64,000 nucleotides of DNA from an uncultured OM182 clade bacterium (GCA_905182025.1 CAJJAA010000034.1:1-64000), one strand, 5' to 3'. Numbered from the stretch's first letter, positions 1-9,880 are shown. Notes: generated from the sequence alone by a model not told the origin. Translations and numbers: made by a program.

Positions 1-3000
1 ATCGGTTGCAATGTTTCGACTCCATCGCCATCAACATACTTGGCCTCATAGATTTTTGTGTAGTTCCACAAATTAAAATTACTCGAACTCAAATCGAACC
101 GGAAGAAGTTACCGAAAGTATCACCTGCATAGGCATAGTCAATCGTACCATTACCATCAATATCGATACCTCGAGGCGTACCCAGACCGTTAGGGTAACC
201 ATCATCATTCACACCAAAAGTGGTGTCAATTTTCACAAAATCTTGTTTGCCAACACAGTCAGCAGGCAAGCTGCCATTAGGAATAATATTATGCTTCATA
301 TCAGGGTGACACCACTGACCATCTACACCACCGTCTAGGAATAAAGCATATAGTTTCGCGATACCCGACGTGCTGTTAAAGCCATTTCCAAATAACGCTA
401 TCCATTCAAGCTCACCATCTGAGCCTTCAACATTACTCATTGCCAATGTTGGAATACTAAAAGAGTAACCCAGATCTTTGACCGGCTGAGGTGTATCTTG
501 CAGATCCCGTCGTTGCGAGCCATCGGCCGTCAACAGCGGGTCACCGTCGGCATCTGTTGGATAGGTATCATCTGCATCGGTAAATTCCCAGAGAACAACA
601 TCTTCAGCTGTCGATTCGTCAAACTTAGTCGGGTCGGTAATATTCAGAGCAAAGTACGCTTTCGCACCAGCACCTTGGCCACCCACCAACATGGTGGTCC
701 ATTCTTTGTCACCGCTGTTGTCGGCATCAATATAGACGTCATTAACGGCGGGCGTCAGGTCAACGAAGAACTTGTGACTATAATTAAAGTTCAGCAACTC
801 TGTAATATTTCTACTAAAAGCGCCAACCATTAAATTATGGGGTATATACCCGAACGCTTCACTTCCATCCGATGCGTTAAAGCCATGCAACATGCCATCA
901 TTCGATTCGACATAAATCGTTTCGGTTCTGTCGGTATATTCGGTTCTAAAATCAGTGTAGAGGTCTTCCTGTGGGAAGGGTACTGCATTTCTGCCCGCAC
1001 GATTCGGCGCGCCTACAAAAACCGGCGTTGAGTGAACAATATCCCCTAGACGTCCACCTACTAATGGTCTTTCTCTAAAATTACCCACGGGCCTTTCATT
1101 TTCCGAGTCGCCTCGCAGATAGTTTACGCGTCGCGCAACCTCAGTATTTTGCTCTGCGTCTGCAGCGCTCTGATCAGGAATAAATACCGCTCTTTGATTA
1201 TCAGTCAAGTCACCAGGCCTAAACGCGATACCCTTCGCAGTCAGGTTTTGACCCGCCACACATATTGCTGGCGCATAGCACCCGGGGTCATAGGTCATAA
1301 TTTCTCGATCTTCCGCCAAAACCAAATCCATCGCCTCAGCAGAACTCCAGACGGGCTCATCACCAAGTCCGTCATCAGTAAATGTCTGCGCGATCAAATC
1401 ACCGGTATTAATTTTGGTGTTATAAAATGCCCGAAAAATTAGCGTATCTTGCTGAATCTCTTGGGAGTTAAAGCTCACGGCAGATGCTGCACCACTACCC
1501 TGTGAGAATTCATCGAACGCTTCAGTGAGACGGTCTGCCAATTCACCCGCGTTGCTCGCGTCGAGGTAAACACCTCGCCCGTTGTATGCAGCATGGCGTA
1601 CGTCATCGATTTTCTCTTCGGTGCTGTTATCAGGATCGCCCCAGTTAAAACCGTTCCTATAGTCTTCGGGCTCACCAAGAATGTTACCCGTCACGCCAAA
1701 CCCAACAGTGTAGGTTGTCATATGCTGATGCATAATGTCATCGGCACTATCTTCGAAGGCAGTATCAGACGCCAGGTCCCTATCACGCCCAGTGGTTGGC
1801 ACTTCATTAGGAAGGCCTGCATGTAAGTCACGCTCATAATAATGCATCGCAACATCACCGAGGTTCTCATCATCATCTGAAGCGAAAGCACCGCCGTCAA
1901 ACTTACCCGTTCCCGTATCGGTTTCATTTACAACGGGGTCGTTACCGTTCCACGAACCATCTGTGAGCAACAGGGTGAAATGTTGCTGACAGTTACCGTC
2001 AGGTGCTGCAAGCACCGGACAGTTCGCATCACCAGGGCTTGAATCAGGGCCATTTCTGAATATGTCGTTACCTTTACACTCATAGTGACGTCCGGCACGC
2101 TCCAAGGCTAGACGTAGCGGTGTTCCACCTTTAGAGACGGTATTGTAGATTGCATCCAATACGCCTTTCTTCGCCCCGGTCCGTTCCGATGGATTCATTG
2201 ATTGGATTGGTGCAGGCACAATCGTTTTTCCACTCGAAACATACTTCTGCCGATTAATGGTCGCGTAGCCTAAGCGAAGGTTCTCAGCACTAGTAACAAC
2301 CGAACCAAGGGCAGCCTTTGCCAGCAGTTCTCTCGAACGATAGTAGGTAAACCAGTTCGCAAAGTTGTCCATTTCTTCTGTATAACTGCAACTGTCCTCA
2401 GCGGTGTCACAATCAGACCTGTTTTCAGTTTTCGGATATGTCCTGCCCGGTTTAATCTCAACCAAGGTACCTTCTGAAGCTGCATTGGCATTGTCTTTAT
2501 TATTGCCAATAAACGGAGCGGGTTTTGAATCTAGCTCGCCGTTTCCATTAAGGTCCTCCCAAATGTAGTAACGAGGGATATAGTAGCCATTGACATCAAT
2601 ATCTCGGAATGTCGTTTGCGTAGTACAAACTTCAGGTAGTCCACGCTTTTTACATTTCCCTTTCTTATATTTTATACACGAAAGTTTACAGGTTTCCGAT
2701 GTCACTACCCCTTGAGCTTCGTAGTTATAGACCCCCGACAAATCTCTCGATTCTGTACCCATCGGATCTAGCAACGCATCATCGAATTGACTATCGTTAA
2801 AAGGCTCGTCTATCGTTTTGAAACCTTTCCAGGGTTCATATTGAGCATCAGGGTTGTAGTAACCCGTATTGAAACCTGCGTTTCTCAGTCGCCAGAGACC
2901 GACGCCCGGAGACGCTTCTTCACTCGGCGCGGTATGATGGTCATACCAACCGAATTCATTAAACTCATACATAAAATAAAGTACATCGCCCGTGTCGTAC

Positions 3001-5366
3001 TCATAACCATTATTTGATGCGCCCGTGCTAGTGGTGATTTCAAACAACATTGAGCCGGAGTCGTCATTGACAATCAAAACATTAGGCTCTGGTCCAATAG
3101 GCAGTTCTAGGGGGCCTTCCGCGAGCTGATAATCGAATTGAACAGCGCCATCCGTCGACCCCTCTGGGGCGCCGGCCAAGGCATTAATGGTAATCGTCAC
3201 AATACCGTCGTCACAATGATCTGCATCGCCTGGCGTTGGTCTATCACACACTTGGAACTCAAAACTATCGTTACCATCATACGTCGCATCAGGACGATAA
3301 TTAAACGCGCCATCGTTAGTGAACGGCGAGAACAGCTGCCCATGCTCCGTCACAGCACCAGTGAAATAGAAGTACAGTTGATCTGCTTGAGGCTCTCCTA
3401 TGCCAGGTGAACAATCGGGATCCAATGGATTACAACCTAGACCGTCGATATGCGTATTATCGATATCAGAAACCTTAAGCCTCAAGCCGAGCTCTGCGGA
3501 CACAATCAGGTCGTCAGCTTGATCCATCGCATAGGTAATCGTGGTATCGGCGATCGGCGCATCATTAACCGGCAATACATTTACGGTAACAGTCGCACAA
3601 CGTTGATCGATTGGCGGCGTGAAAGCGGCTTCATCTGCGGGCGCTGCGTCGCGAATACAATAAACGAACGAGTCTTCCCCATTGAAATTCGGCTCTGGCT
3701 TATAGGTGACTTCAAAACGATCTAATGCCGCACCGGTAACGTCACCGCCGGTTTCACCATCGATACAGCCTACTTGATCGCCACAACTCACTTGACCATT
3801 TGCTGCTTCGGTTAAATCACCTAGGCCATCATCAACAAAACGTGATCCACTGCGCCAGCGCTGGCTTGCGACTTCTTGACCTGCACTAATGACAATCGCT
3901 GGCACATCGCCTGGGTAATCATTGATAAGCGCATTGAAAGTGATCGCATCAGAGTCTTCATCAATGACAAGCGCCGCAATATTATCGAAATGATCATCTA
4001 CGGCAATCGGTGAATCATCGCCAATCGCATTAATCGTGACGACAAAACTACCTTGATCAGACAACGGCACAGCTTCGCCTGGCAGTCCCGGCGGACGTCC
4101 GAGGTCAGTCGCCCGAACCGTAATATCGACAGTACCATGAGCGTCTTTGAAAATAGGTAGCGTTTCATTGGCCTCTTGGCTCCGAAGAGTCAACGTTCTC
4201 TGGCTACCATCAATGGGATCATCGTCACTGACAACGCAGGTACTGGACGATGGACAGGCAGGAAAACCCGTCGCATCAACCATTCGCGTCAAGACCGCAT
4301 CGTTTTCACCGTCAATCACCGTAATTGTGTAGGTAAGCTCATCATCACCACTATTAGCATCAAACAAGTCTTCATCTCTGAAAGCGTCCTCAAGCCCAAA
4401 AGTAATGTTGCCGGCGTCTTCGTCTTGACTGTAACTTTCATAATAATTACTTGGGCTTCGCTGATAAATGGGCGGATCATTGACCGAAAAGACCGTGACG
4501 AAAAGAGACAATGTGACTGAACTAACCGACGCTAGAGGTGCGGCTGTATCTGTTGCCGTAATATCCAACGTTGACGTGCCGTGTCTGTTCGCGCCCGCGT
4601 ACAAGCGCAAGTTAGTACCTTGAACCTGATACGAAACGTTCTCTGAATTACTATTGATCACACTAAACACGAGCGAGTCGTTATCACCGCTGGTGCTGGA
4701 GTCCAACAAACCATCGCCGTCAATATCAATGTCTGAAAACAGCTTGGCGAGTGAAATAGTTGCGGCATCAGAGACCGACAAATACTCATCCTCATCGAAA
4801 CAGTAAGTCGTACCCGACGCGATTCCACAGGTATTGCCGCTGATATCGACCCCTGTCAACTGAGGTCGGTTATCGTTAGTTGGATTGATCGTGACCGTCA
4901 CAGTGCCTGCATCACTAAAATTCGCACCATCCGTTACTTTGTAGACCTGGGTTGCCGTGAAGACTTCGACCGTGTTAACCGCTGTCGTTTCGAACGTCGC
5001 GCTGCCATCGGTGTTGATGGTCAAGGTGCCATACAACTCACCGTCATTGAAATATTCAATTGGCACGCCAATCAGGCCTACATCACCGGCAACCTCAGAA
5101 ACGGTTAAGGTGCCCGCAGGAAGATCCGGGTCCGTATCGTTTGCAATGACATTAAAATTAATGGTTTCAAGTTCATCAACGGATACCGCATCAGTAATCG
5201 CTGTCGGCGAATTGTCATTCAGCGCGTTTAAATCAATTGTTATGGTTGCAGTATCAGACTCGCTTGGCGAGCCATTGTCAGCCACGGTCACGATCACGCT
5301 AAAACTTGTTGTTGCTTCGTAGTCAAGCAAGTCGCCATCGGACGACCGTGATGATGCCACCCGCAT
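1..5366 (-). CDS. pilY1: PilY1-like type IV pilus tip adhesin, main part (incomplete at window edge)
   Basis: The minus-strand frame stays open from an ATG at 5366 to base 1, so the C-terminus is outside the window. The first two thirds of the 5' half encode Ig/cadherin-like repeats with NDxP-type linkers and many Asp/Asn. From about 3090 a VWA-like domain begins (VLIVNDDSGSM, a MIDAS motif). It is followed by a Cys-rich loop near 2640-2700 and the conserved NFANWFTYYRSREL segment near 2370. Near 150 lies the PilY1 calcium-binding loop DIDGNGTID in the propeller domain. PilY1/PilC proteins are calcium-dependent tip adhesins that promote pilus extension. The gene closes the pilE-fimT-pilV-pilW-pilX run, as usual. 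The ATG at 5366 is probably not native: the true N-terminus is the fragment at 5323-6483, separated by a one-base frame break. Combined length exceeds 2,100 residues, about twice a normal PilY1. Confidence 0.85.
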   Translation of the reverse strand, partial: MRVASSRSSDGDLLDYEATTSFSVIVTVADNGSPSESDTATITIDLNALNDNSPTAITDAVSVDELETINFNVIANDTDPDLPAGTLTVSEVAGDVGLIGVPIEYFNDGELYGTLTINTDGSATFETTAVNTVEVFTATQVYKVTDGANFSDAGTVTVTINPTNDNRPQLTGVDISGNTCGIASGTTYCFDEDEYLSVSDAATISLAKLFSDIDIDGDGLLDSSTSGDNDSLVFSVINSNSENVSYQVQGTNLRLYAGANRHGTSTLDITATDTAAPLASVSSVTLSLFVTVFSVNDPPIYQRSPSNYYESYSQDEDAGNITFGLEDAFRDEDLFDANSGDDELTYTITVIDGENDAVLTRMVDATGFPACPSSSTCVVSDDDPIDGSQRTLTLRSQEANETLPIFKDAHGTVDITVRATDLGRPPGLPGEAVPLSDQGSFVVTINAIGDDSPIAVDDHFDNIAALVIDEDSDAITFNALINDYPGDVPAIVISAGQEVASQRWRSGSRFVDDGLGDLTEAANGQVSCGDQVGCIDGETGGDVTGAALDRFEVTYKPEPNFNGEDSFVYCIRDAAPADEAAFTPPIDQRCATVTVNVLPVNDAPIADTTITYAMDQADDLIVSAELGLRLKVSDIDNTHIDGLGCNPLDPDCSPGIGEPQADQLYFYFTGAVTEHGQLFSPFTNDGAFNYRPDATYDGNDSFEFQVCDRPTPGDADHCDDGIVTITINALAGAPEGSTDGAVQFDYQLAEGPLELPIGPEPNVLIVNDDSGSMLFEITTSTGASNNGYEYDTGDVLYFMYEFNEFGWYDHHTAPSEEASPGVGLWRLRNAGFNTGYYNPDAQYEPWKGFKTIDEPFNDSQFDDALLDPMGTESRDLSGVYNYEAQGVVTSETCKLSCIKYKKGKCKKRGLPEVCTTQTTFRDIDVNGYYIPRYYIWEDLNGNGELDSKPAPFIGNNKDNANAASEGTLVEIKPGRTYPKTENRSDCDTAEDSCSYTEEMDNFANWFTYYRSRELLAKAALGSVVTSAENLRLGYATINRQKYVSSGKTIVPAPIQSMNPSERTGAKKGVLDAIYNTVSKGGTPLRLALERAGRHYECKGNDIFRNGPDSSPGDANCPVLAAPDGNCQQHFTLLLTDGSWNGNDPVVNETDTGTGKFDGGAFASDDDENLGDVAMHYYERDLHAGLPNEVPTTGRDRDLASDTAFEDSADDIMHQHMTTYTVGFGVTGNILGEPEDYRNGFNWGDPDNSTEEKIDDVRHAAYNGRGVYLDASNAGELADRLTEAFDEFSQGSGAASAVSFNSQEIQQDTLIFRAFYNTKINTGDLIAQTFTDDGLGDEPVWSSAEAMDLVLAEDREIMTYDPGCYAPAICVAGQNLTAKGIAFRPGDLTDNQRAVFIPDQSAADAEQNTEVARRVNYLRGDSENERPVGNFRERPLVGGRLGDIVHSTPVFVGAPNRAGRNAVPFPQEDLYTDFRTEYTDRTETIYVESNDGMLHGFNASDGSEAFGYIPHNLMVGAFSRNITELLNFNYSHKFFVDLTPAVNDVYIDADNSGDKEWTTMLVGGQGAGAKAYFALNITDPTKFDESTAEDVVLWEFTDADDTYPTDADGDPLLTADGSQRRDLQDTPQPVKDLGYSFSIPTLAMSNVEGSDGELEWIALFGNGFNSTSGIAKLYALFLDGGVDGQWCHPDMKHNIIPNGSLPADCVGKQDFVKIDTTFGVNDDGYPNGLGTPRGIDIDGNGTIDYAYAGDTFGNFFRFDLSSSNFNLWNYTKIYEAKYVDGDGVETLQP

Positions 5367-6483
5367 CGATACTAAAGACAGCATCATCAGTAGAGCTAAA
5401 ACTTAAGCTCTGGGCAGGCTCAGCACTTACAGGTTCAATATCGGTCGCAATTACTGAACCCACTAACGTGCCATTAGGTGAATTTTCATCTACAGAATAG
5501 GCCTGAACCGCAATAGTAGGCGCATCGTTAACCGCATTGACTGCAATCGTAAACACTTGGTCCGCCGTGGTATCAGAACCATAACCGTCGTCTGAATCTG
5601 TCAGGCTTACTGTCACTGTGGCGACACCATTTGCATTATCAGCTGACGTATACGTTAACTGGCCAGCGGCACTTATCGCAGGTTGGACACTGAACAAGGT
5701 TGGAACGTTATTACTGACATTGTAAATCAGGGTTTGTGTTTCATTAGCCGCACCTGTACTACCATTGCTAATAAACGCAACAGCTTGTGCACCTGCATCT
5801 TCATTAACCGTCTCATCTGAACCCACCGTAAACGTTGGCACATCGTTGGCGGGGTTAACCAAGATCGTTATGCCTTGGGTCTCGTTGTTACCATCATCGT
5901 CTGTGACGGTAACAGTAAAGGTGTCGCCACCGTTGGAGTCTGCCGCGCCATCGTAAGTCCACGTACCCGTGGTCGGATTGATCACAGCGGCACCATTACT
6001 TGCCGCAGTCGTAACAGTGAAGCTCGGCGCTGGCATCCCGTCATTCACATCCGTGACTGTCAGTGTGCCACTAATCTGCGTATCTTCATTGCCCGTGCCA
6101 GAATTATCACCACCAAATACAGCAGCATCATTCACCTGGTTAACCGTCACAAAAACCGTAGCAATAGCAACCTCACCATTACTGCTTAACACTGCTTGAT
6201 AAGTAAAATCATCAGTGCCGTTAAAGTTCGCGTTAGGCTCATAAGTGAAGGCACCGTTGTTGCTCATCGAAACAGCACCATTCGTGGGACCAACCAGTAC
6301 TGCGAACTTCAAAGTGCCAGAAGCCCCGTTTTGACTATCGTTCGTAGAAACGTCACTTGCCGTGAGTCCACTGTCTTCCAAAACATTCAGTATGTCATCA
6401 CCAGCGGTCACTACTGCGAGCGCAGAGTTCGCCAGCAGCAAAATAGTCAGAAAGCATAAACTTTTAAAAGCTCTCATATCCAT
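5323..6483 (-). CDS. N-terminal part of the PilY1-like protein: signal peptide and cadherin/VCBS-type repeats (frame-broken)
   Basis: This 386-residue frame starts one base after the pilX stop. It opens with a Sec signal peptide (hydrophobic core FLTILLLANSALA, residues about 11-23), then shows four or so repeats of about 100 residues. These have the VCBS/cadherin pattern: NEDT starts, FTVTVTDDDGNN and NAVNDAP linkers. The last repeat reads IDAGGIITVV and then runs into RWRLA and a stop. One base earlier or later, the same DNA continues as DGDLLDYEA, the expected cadherin strand and linker, in the frame used by the 1-5366 coding region. Removing one G of the GG at 5340-5341 would fuse both parts. 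I infer a single gene with a recent frameshift or a sequence error. Such repeats usually give length, calcium-dependent rigidity and adhesion. Confidence 0.8.
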   Translation of the reverse strand: MDMRAFKSLCFLTILLLANSALAVVTAGDDILNVLEDSGLTASDVSTNDSQNGASGTLKFAVLVGPTNGAVSMSNNGAFTYEPNANFNGTDDFTYQAVLSSNGEVAIATVFVTVNQVNDAAVFGGDNSGTGNEDTQISGTLTVTDVNDGMPAPSFTVTTAASNGAAVINPTTGTWTYDGAADSNGGDTFTVTVTDDDGNNETQGITILVNPANDVPTFTVGSDETVNEDAGAQAVAFISNGSTGAANETQTLIYNVSNNVPTLFSVQPAISAAGQLTYTSADNANGVATVTVSLTDSDDGYGSDTTADQVFTIAVNAVNDAPTIAVQAYSVDENSPNGTLVGSVIATDIEPVSAEPAQSLSFSSTDDAVFSIDAGGIITVVRWRLA

Positions 6484-6484
6484 A

Positions 6485-7081
6485 TTAGAACCTCTTCCCG
6501 TAGGTGCTTTGAATCATCACATGGGCTGTCTCAGTACCACCGGTACCGTATACAGTAACTCTAAAAATTTGCGCACGACCTGAACCCGTGTCTTGCCCAA
6601 CGTTATCGAGATTTAATCTGTCTTCATCGGACACAACTGTTTTAACGTGCTCAACGATATATTTTGGCTGGGCGGCTACGTTCGATATTGAAGTATCGGC
6701 GGTTAAGTAATCACCATCGGGTGATTCCCAATCAACCAGACCACCGTCTTCGATAGAGCGCCAATTATTTACTTCATCAAAGGCGGCCTCATAGTAAAGG
6801 CCATTTTGATTCGCATCCGCATCATCGAACGCTGCCAGAGAAGCAAAATCTTCAACAATTGTTTCGGCATCTTTGATGGCGGATTCTGCTGCTTGGAAGG
6901 CCAGGTTGGCATCACGAGAATTTCTTGCCATTCGCTCTTGCATTGAAGTTGTCTGCACGGAAGACAGGCCTAAAACCGTAATAATTAGCAGCATGATAAG
7001 GCTCATGAAGAGCACAACGCCGCCTTGACGGTCGCGAGTGATGATACCTGCCGTATATCTTTGATCCTTTAAATTAGCCAT
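6485..7081 (-). CDS. pilX: Type IV pilus minor pilin assembly protein PilX
   Basis: 198 residues. After a short hydrophilic leader comes QGGVVLFMSLIMLLIITVLG, the PilX N-terminal membrane helix. The family signature follows (VQTTSMQERMARNSRDANLAFQAAESAI, about residues 42-70, quoted here in part). PilX lacks the classic GFTLIE cleavage site of major pilins but belongs to the minor pilin complex that primes pilus assembly with PilV, PilW and PilE and holds PilY1. The start overlaps the end of pilW by 8 bases and the stop sits one base before the PilY1-like start, so translation is probably coupled. Confidence 0.9.
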   Translation of the reverse strand: MANLKDQRYTAGIITRDRQGGVVLFMSLIMLLIITVLGLSSVQTTSMQERMARNSRDANLAFQAAESAIKDAETIVEDFASLAAFDDADANQNGLYYEAAFDEVNNWRSIEDGGLVDWESPDGDYLTADTSISNVAAQPKYIVEHVKTVVSDEDRLNLDNVGQDTGSGRAQIFRVTVYGTGGTETAHVMIQSTYGKRF

Positions 7082-8270
7082 GATTCCTCAACTGGATGGT
7101 TTGTGAAAAGGCTCGCCTGATCAAACCATCATAAGTTTCTTCACCTATGCAATTTTGTAAATTGCAACCGTGCGTTGGCGTAGACGTTGAGCCAACATTG
7201 TCGATGCTGTTGACAACAACCGTCACTCTGACTGTCACAATATCGGGCCAACTCGGCACAAATTGCGCCGTAAAGTATTGGTTCGGTACGCGATCACTAT
7301 CTGTATCTACCCCGTATAACACTTGCAAGTTCTCTACCCCTTCAACCAACTCAATGGGCGCTTGGAGCCCAGATTTTCGCCACAAACTTAAAGGCGCTTG
7401 GCCATTGTTATTGAGTCCTTCACCTGGTGCGATAAAAAAAGTGTGGGATTCAATCGCAGAAACTGCTGCGTCGACCTCAAATGTATTTATCAGAGCAAGA
7501 CGTAAAAAAGTATTTCGAGTAGCATCAGTGTCATTAATATCGTGACCAATGGTCAAATTCCCGACGTCACCTAGCTCGACCGCCTTGGGACTGCCATCTG
7601 CATTTCTGCCCCAAGGGTTCGAAGTCGTCACCCGAAAGGTTGTTGCTTTTTCGCAATCATGGATCATGACTAAATGGTCCAGGTCGAATTCAGCCCATTG
7701 CTCATCGACATGCACAACCATGCCTTCTGTTGAGGTGGGCATTGTCCCTGCTATAAAATTATTTCCCGCATCGATATAACCGCCTAGTCTTGTGTCAACC
7801 TGAGAAATGTGTCGGAAGGTCACAACATCCGTGCCCGAAGCAACTTGTGTGATATCAATACCTGAACCGACGCCATAGCCATAAGAGGTTGAATAGACAC
7901 TCGAACTTGTTGTTGTGTTCGGCAATAGGGTCAAGGCAGGGTTCCAAGAACTCGTACCCACTGCTTCAAAGCCTCTAACGCCCTGCCGCAAATCAAATTC
8001 ATAAGGCAGGTTATCGATGGGGTCGATCGTCGTATGCAGGTCATCATTGCCGGAAAAACATCCGCGATAGCCGGCTTGACGGACCTCTCGGCCAATAAAC
8101 TCAAGTGCAAAGCGCGCAGACTCTTGCATTCGAGACTGCCCATTGACCAATGTATGGGTTTCTGAGTTGGCAACAAATAGTTGAACAACACCCGCTGTAA
8201 CCACCGAGCCAAGCGCTAGTGAAATCATAAGCTCGACCAGCGAAAAACCGTGCGATAGTTTCGATTGCAT
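7074..8270 (-). CDS. pilW: Type IV pilus minor pilin PilW
   Basis: I place the start at the ATG at 8270, giving MQSKLSHGFSLVELMISLAL: a short basic leader, prepilin cleavage after Gly, Phe+1 and Glu+5, then the hydrophobic helix. An upstream in-frame ATG at 8342 would add a charged 24-residue extension inside pilV and is unlikely. The protein is about 398 residues, typical of PilW. The region after the helix (SRMQESARFALEFIGREVRQAGYRGC, in part) is the PilW family hallmark. PilW is a membrane-anchored minor pilin of the priming complex. The gene starts one base after the pilV stop and overlaps pilX by 8 bases. Confidence 0.9.
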   Translation of the reverse strand: MQSKLSHGFSLVELMISLALGSVVTAGVVQLFVANSETHTLVNGQSRMQESARFALEFIGREVRQAGYRGCFSGNDDLHTTIDPIDNLPYEFDLRQGVRGFEAVGTSSWNPALTLLPNTTTSSSVYSTSYGYGVGSGIDITQVASGTDVVTFRHISQVDTRLGGYIDAGNNFIAGTMPTSTEGMVVHVDEQWAEFDLDHLVMIHDCEKATTFRVTTSNPWGRNADGSPKAVELGDVGNLTIGHDINDTDATRNTFLRLALINTFEVDAAVSAIESHTFFIAPGEGLNNNGQAPLSLWRKSGLQAPIELVEGVENLQVLYGVDTDSDRVPNQYFTAQFVPSWPDIVTVRVTVVVNSIDNVGSTSTPTHGCNLQNCIGEETYDGLIRRAFSQTIQLRNHG

Positions 8271-8271
8271 A

Positions 8272-8787
8272 CTAAATCGCTCCCGTTCGTGTTCGCAGGG
8301 CGATCGAACTGGTATTACCATTTCGATCCGTGACCCATTCAACCGTCACAATAATAATATTTGCATCCGCTGCATCAACACCTATGGAGCCTCGACCGCC
8401 GGGCAAAGACGCTGTCTGAATGCCGAGGGTGTCGCAGGTGTCATGTACGACGCCTGCAGCGGTCATTGGATTAATACGGCACTTCCACTGCGCGATATCG
8501 AAATCTTTCATAACCAAGCGACTACAAAGCACATTGTTGCAATCAGATGCGGTTGCCGGTTCAGCATCAAAAGCCACTGTTGCATAAGTCGTAAGGGAGT
8601 TAGCGCGCATTCTGTCCAAGATATCATTGCCCGCCTGAAGCGCCTGATCTCTTAACAACGCATTTCTATTTTGTTGCATACTGACCACCTGCATACCCGC
8701 AACGCCAAGAATACCAACCGCGATAATCAATACCGCGACCAGCAACTCAATCAGGGTAAAACCTTTTGATTGTCTAATCATGAGCAA
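8272..8787 (-). CDS. pilV: Type IV pilus modification/minor pilin protein PilV
   Basis: 171 residues. The N-terminus has the class III signal (QSKGFTLIELLVAVLIIAVG), so the prepilin peptidase should cut before Phe, leaving Glu+5. The stretch MQVVSMQQNRNALLRDQALQ and then NDILDRMRAN is characteristic of PilV. An ATG two codons downstream (8781) is an alternative start. The start overlaps the fimT 3' end by 10 bases. It works with PilW, PilX, PilE and FimT in the priming complex below the PilY1 tip protein. Confidence 0.9.
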   Translation of the reverse strand: MLMIRQSKGFTLIELLVAVLIIAVGILGVAGMQVVSMQQNRNALLRDQALQAGNDILDRMRANSLTTYATVAFDAEPATASDCNNVLCSRLVMKDFDIAQWKCRINPMTAAGVVHDTCDTLGIQTASLPGGRGSIGVDAADANIIIVTVEWVTDRNGNTSSIALRTRTGAI

Positions 8788-9353
8788 CCCTCTGGTTGTG
8801 GGTCGGTACAGGAACAGGGTCGTTTATTTTGATCTAGGTCAGTCGGAGAATGAGATTTTGAGCGACCAATCGGGCTGATGAAGATCCTGCGCCCTTGCTG
8901 TCCCGGATAACAAAGATCAATGCTGACGCTAGAATCATCTCTCATGCCACCCGTTGAGCTAAACTCTATAGAATCGGCTCCGTCGTCATCAATCAAATTA
9001 AGTGTTGCCTCCCCGACAAGTGCGGGAAAAACTCGAAGGACATTGCTGTCACAATCGCCGGGATTGCCCGTCACAATACACCAGCCAGCACCGAACTCAT
9101 CCGCATCGTCTGCAGATTGCGCCGCCTGAATGTGCACACGGGAACCCGTCCTGCCCGCCTCGCTGCGAGCGAGGTTGATTGACAACAACATCTCGTTAAC
9201 TTGTGTTGCAACTCTATTTCTTTCCACCATGCCATTAAAGCTGGGTATAGCGATCGTCATGCCGATTGAAATAATGATCAGCCCAATCAGCAGTTCTACC
9301 AGTGTTACACCACGTGTTTTGCGCGCAGAAAATTTCGAATCCCTCAACATCAT
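8778..9353 (-). CDS. fimT: FimT/GspH-type pseudopilin
   Basis: Two adjacent ATGs at 9353 and 9350 are preceded by AGGTGG at good spacing. They give MMLRDSKFSARKTRGVTLVE, a prepilin signal with cleavage after Gly and Glu+5. A longer frame reaching 9434 has no pilin logic upstream and is rejected. The roughly 190-residue protein carries the GspH/FimT pattern (VERNRVATQVNEMLLSINLA, then RSEAGRTG). The C-terminus is Cys-rich (RPCSCTDPQPEGCS). It lies between pilE and pilV, the usual place for fimT in these clusters. Function is in minor pilin priming or, in some species, DNA binding during uptake; the latter is not shown here. Confidence 0.85.
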   Translation of the reverse strand: MMLRDSKFSARKTRGVTLVELLIGLIIISIGMTIAIPSFNGMVERNRVATQVNEMLLSINLARSEAGRTGSRVHIQAAQSADDADEFGAGWCIVTGNPGDCDSNVLRVFPALVGEATLNLIDDDGADSIEFSSTGGMRDDSSVSIDLCYPGQQGRRIFISPIGRSKSHSPTDLDQNKRPCSCTDPQPEGCS

Positions 9354-9484
9354 GGGAGTACCACCTATAATCGAGCCCGAAATAGTACGATATGCTGCAC
9401 CAAGAGGGCTGGGGGGCGAGATAGGACCGTGCATTTTAAAGATGAACGGTACTTTTTTGCTTGAACCTAGATAGCATTTAAGAA

Positions 9485-9880
9485 CTAAATACTTTCGCTA
9501 AAGCTTCCGTCTGCAGTAAGTTGCATTGTAGAACCGCAGCTGTCCGCATTAACCGGGGTGGCAACGATAATATAGTTGTTCAGGGTAGCTGTCGGAAGCG
9601 TCAGGGTGAATTTTGCATTGCCGTCTGAGGGAGAACGATTTAAACAGATTGACGGATTACCGGCATCGCTACCATCGTTAATCACTGCCCCCAGATAAGT
9701 GAAGTCATCGCTATAGTAACGATCCAAGGATAGTGCACAGACTCTCAGGTCAGCCACTGCTTGGGCTTTAAACGTATCACAGGTGTAGGACTGGTAACTC
9801 GGATATGCGATGACTGTGATTATTCCAATAATCGCAAGCACTACCATTAGCTCAATCAGCGAAAAACCTGTCTGTTTCAT
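9485..9880 (-). CDS. pilE: PilE-like minor type IV pilin
   Basis: 131 residues starting MKQTGFSLIELMVVLAIIGI: very short leader, cleavage after Gly, Phe+1, Glu+5, and a standard hydrophobic helix. The globular part is small, with Cys residues in TCDTF, RVCALSLDRYY, PSICLNRS and ADSCGS that could form the usual pilin disulfides. A strong AGGAG ribosome site precedes the ATG. It is the first gene of the pilin set, 86 bases downstream of ispH on the same strand. By position it corresponds to PilE of the minor pilin operon rather than the major subunit PilA. Confidence 0.85.
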   Translation of the reverse strand: MKQTGFSLIELMVVLAIIGIITVIAYPSYQSYTCDTFKAQAVADLRVCALSLDRYYSDDFTYLGAVINDGSDAGNPSICLNRSPSDGNAKFTLTLPTATLNNYIIVATPVNADSCGSTMQLTADGSFSESI

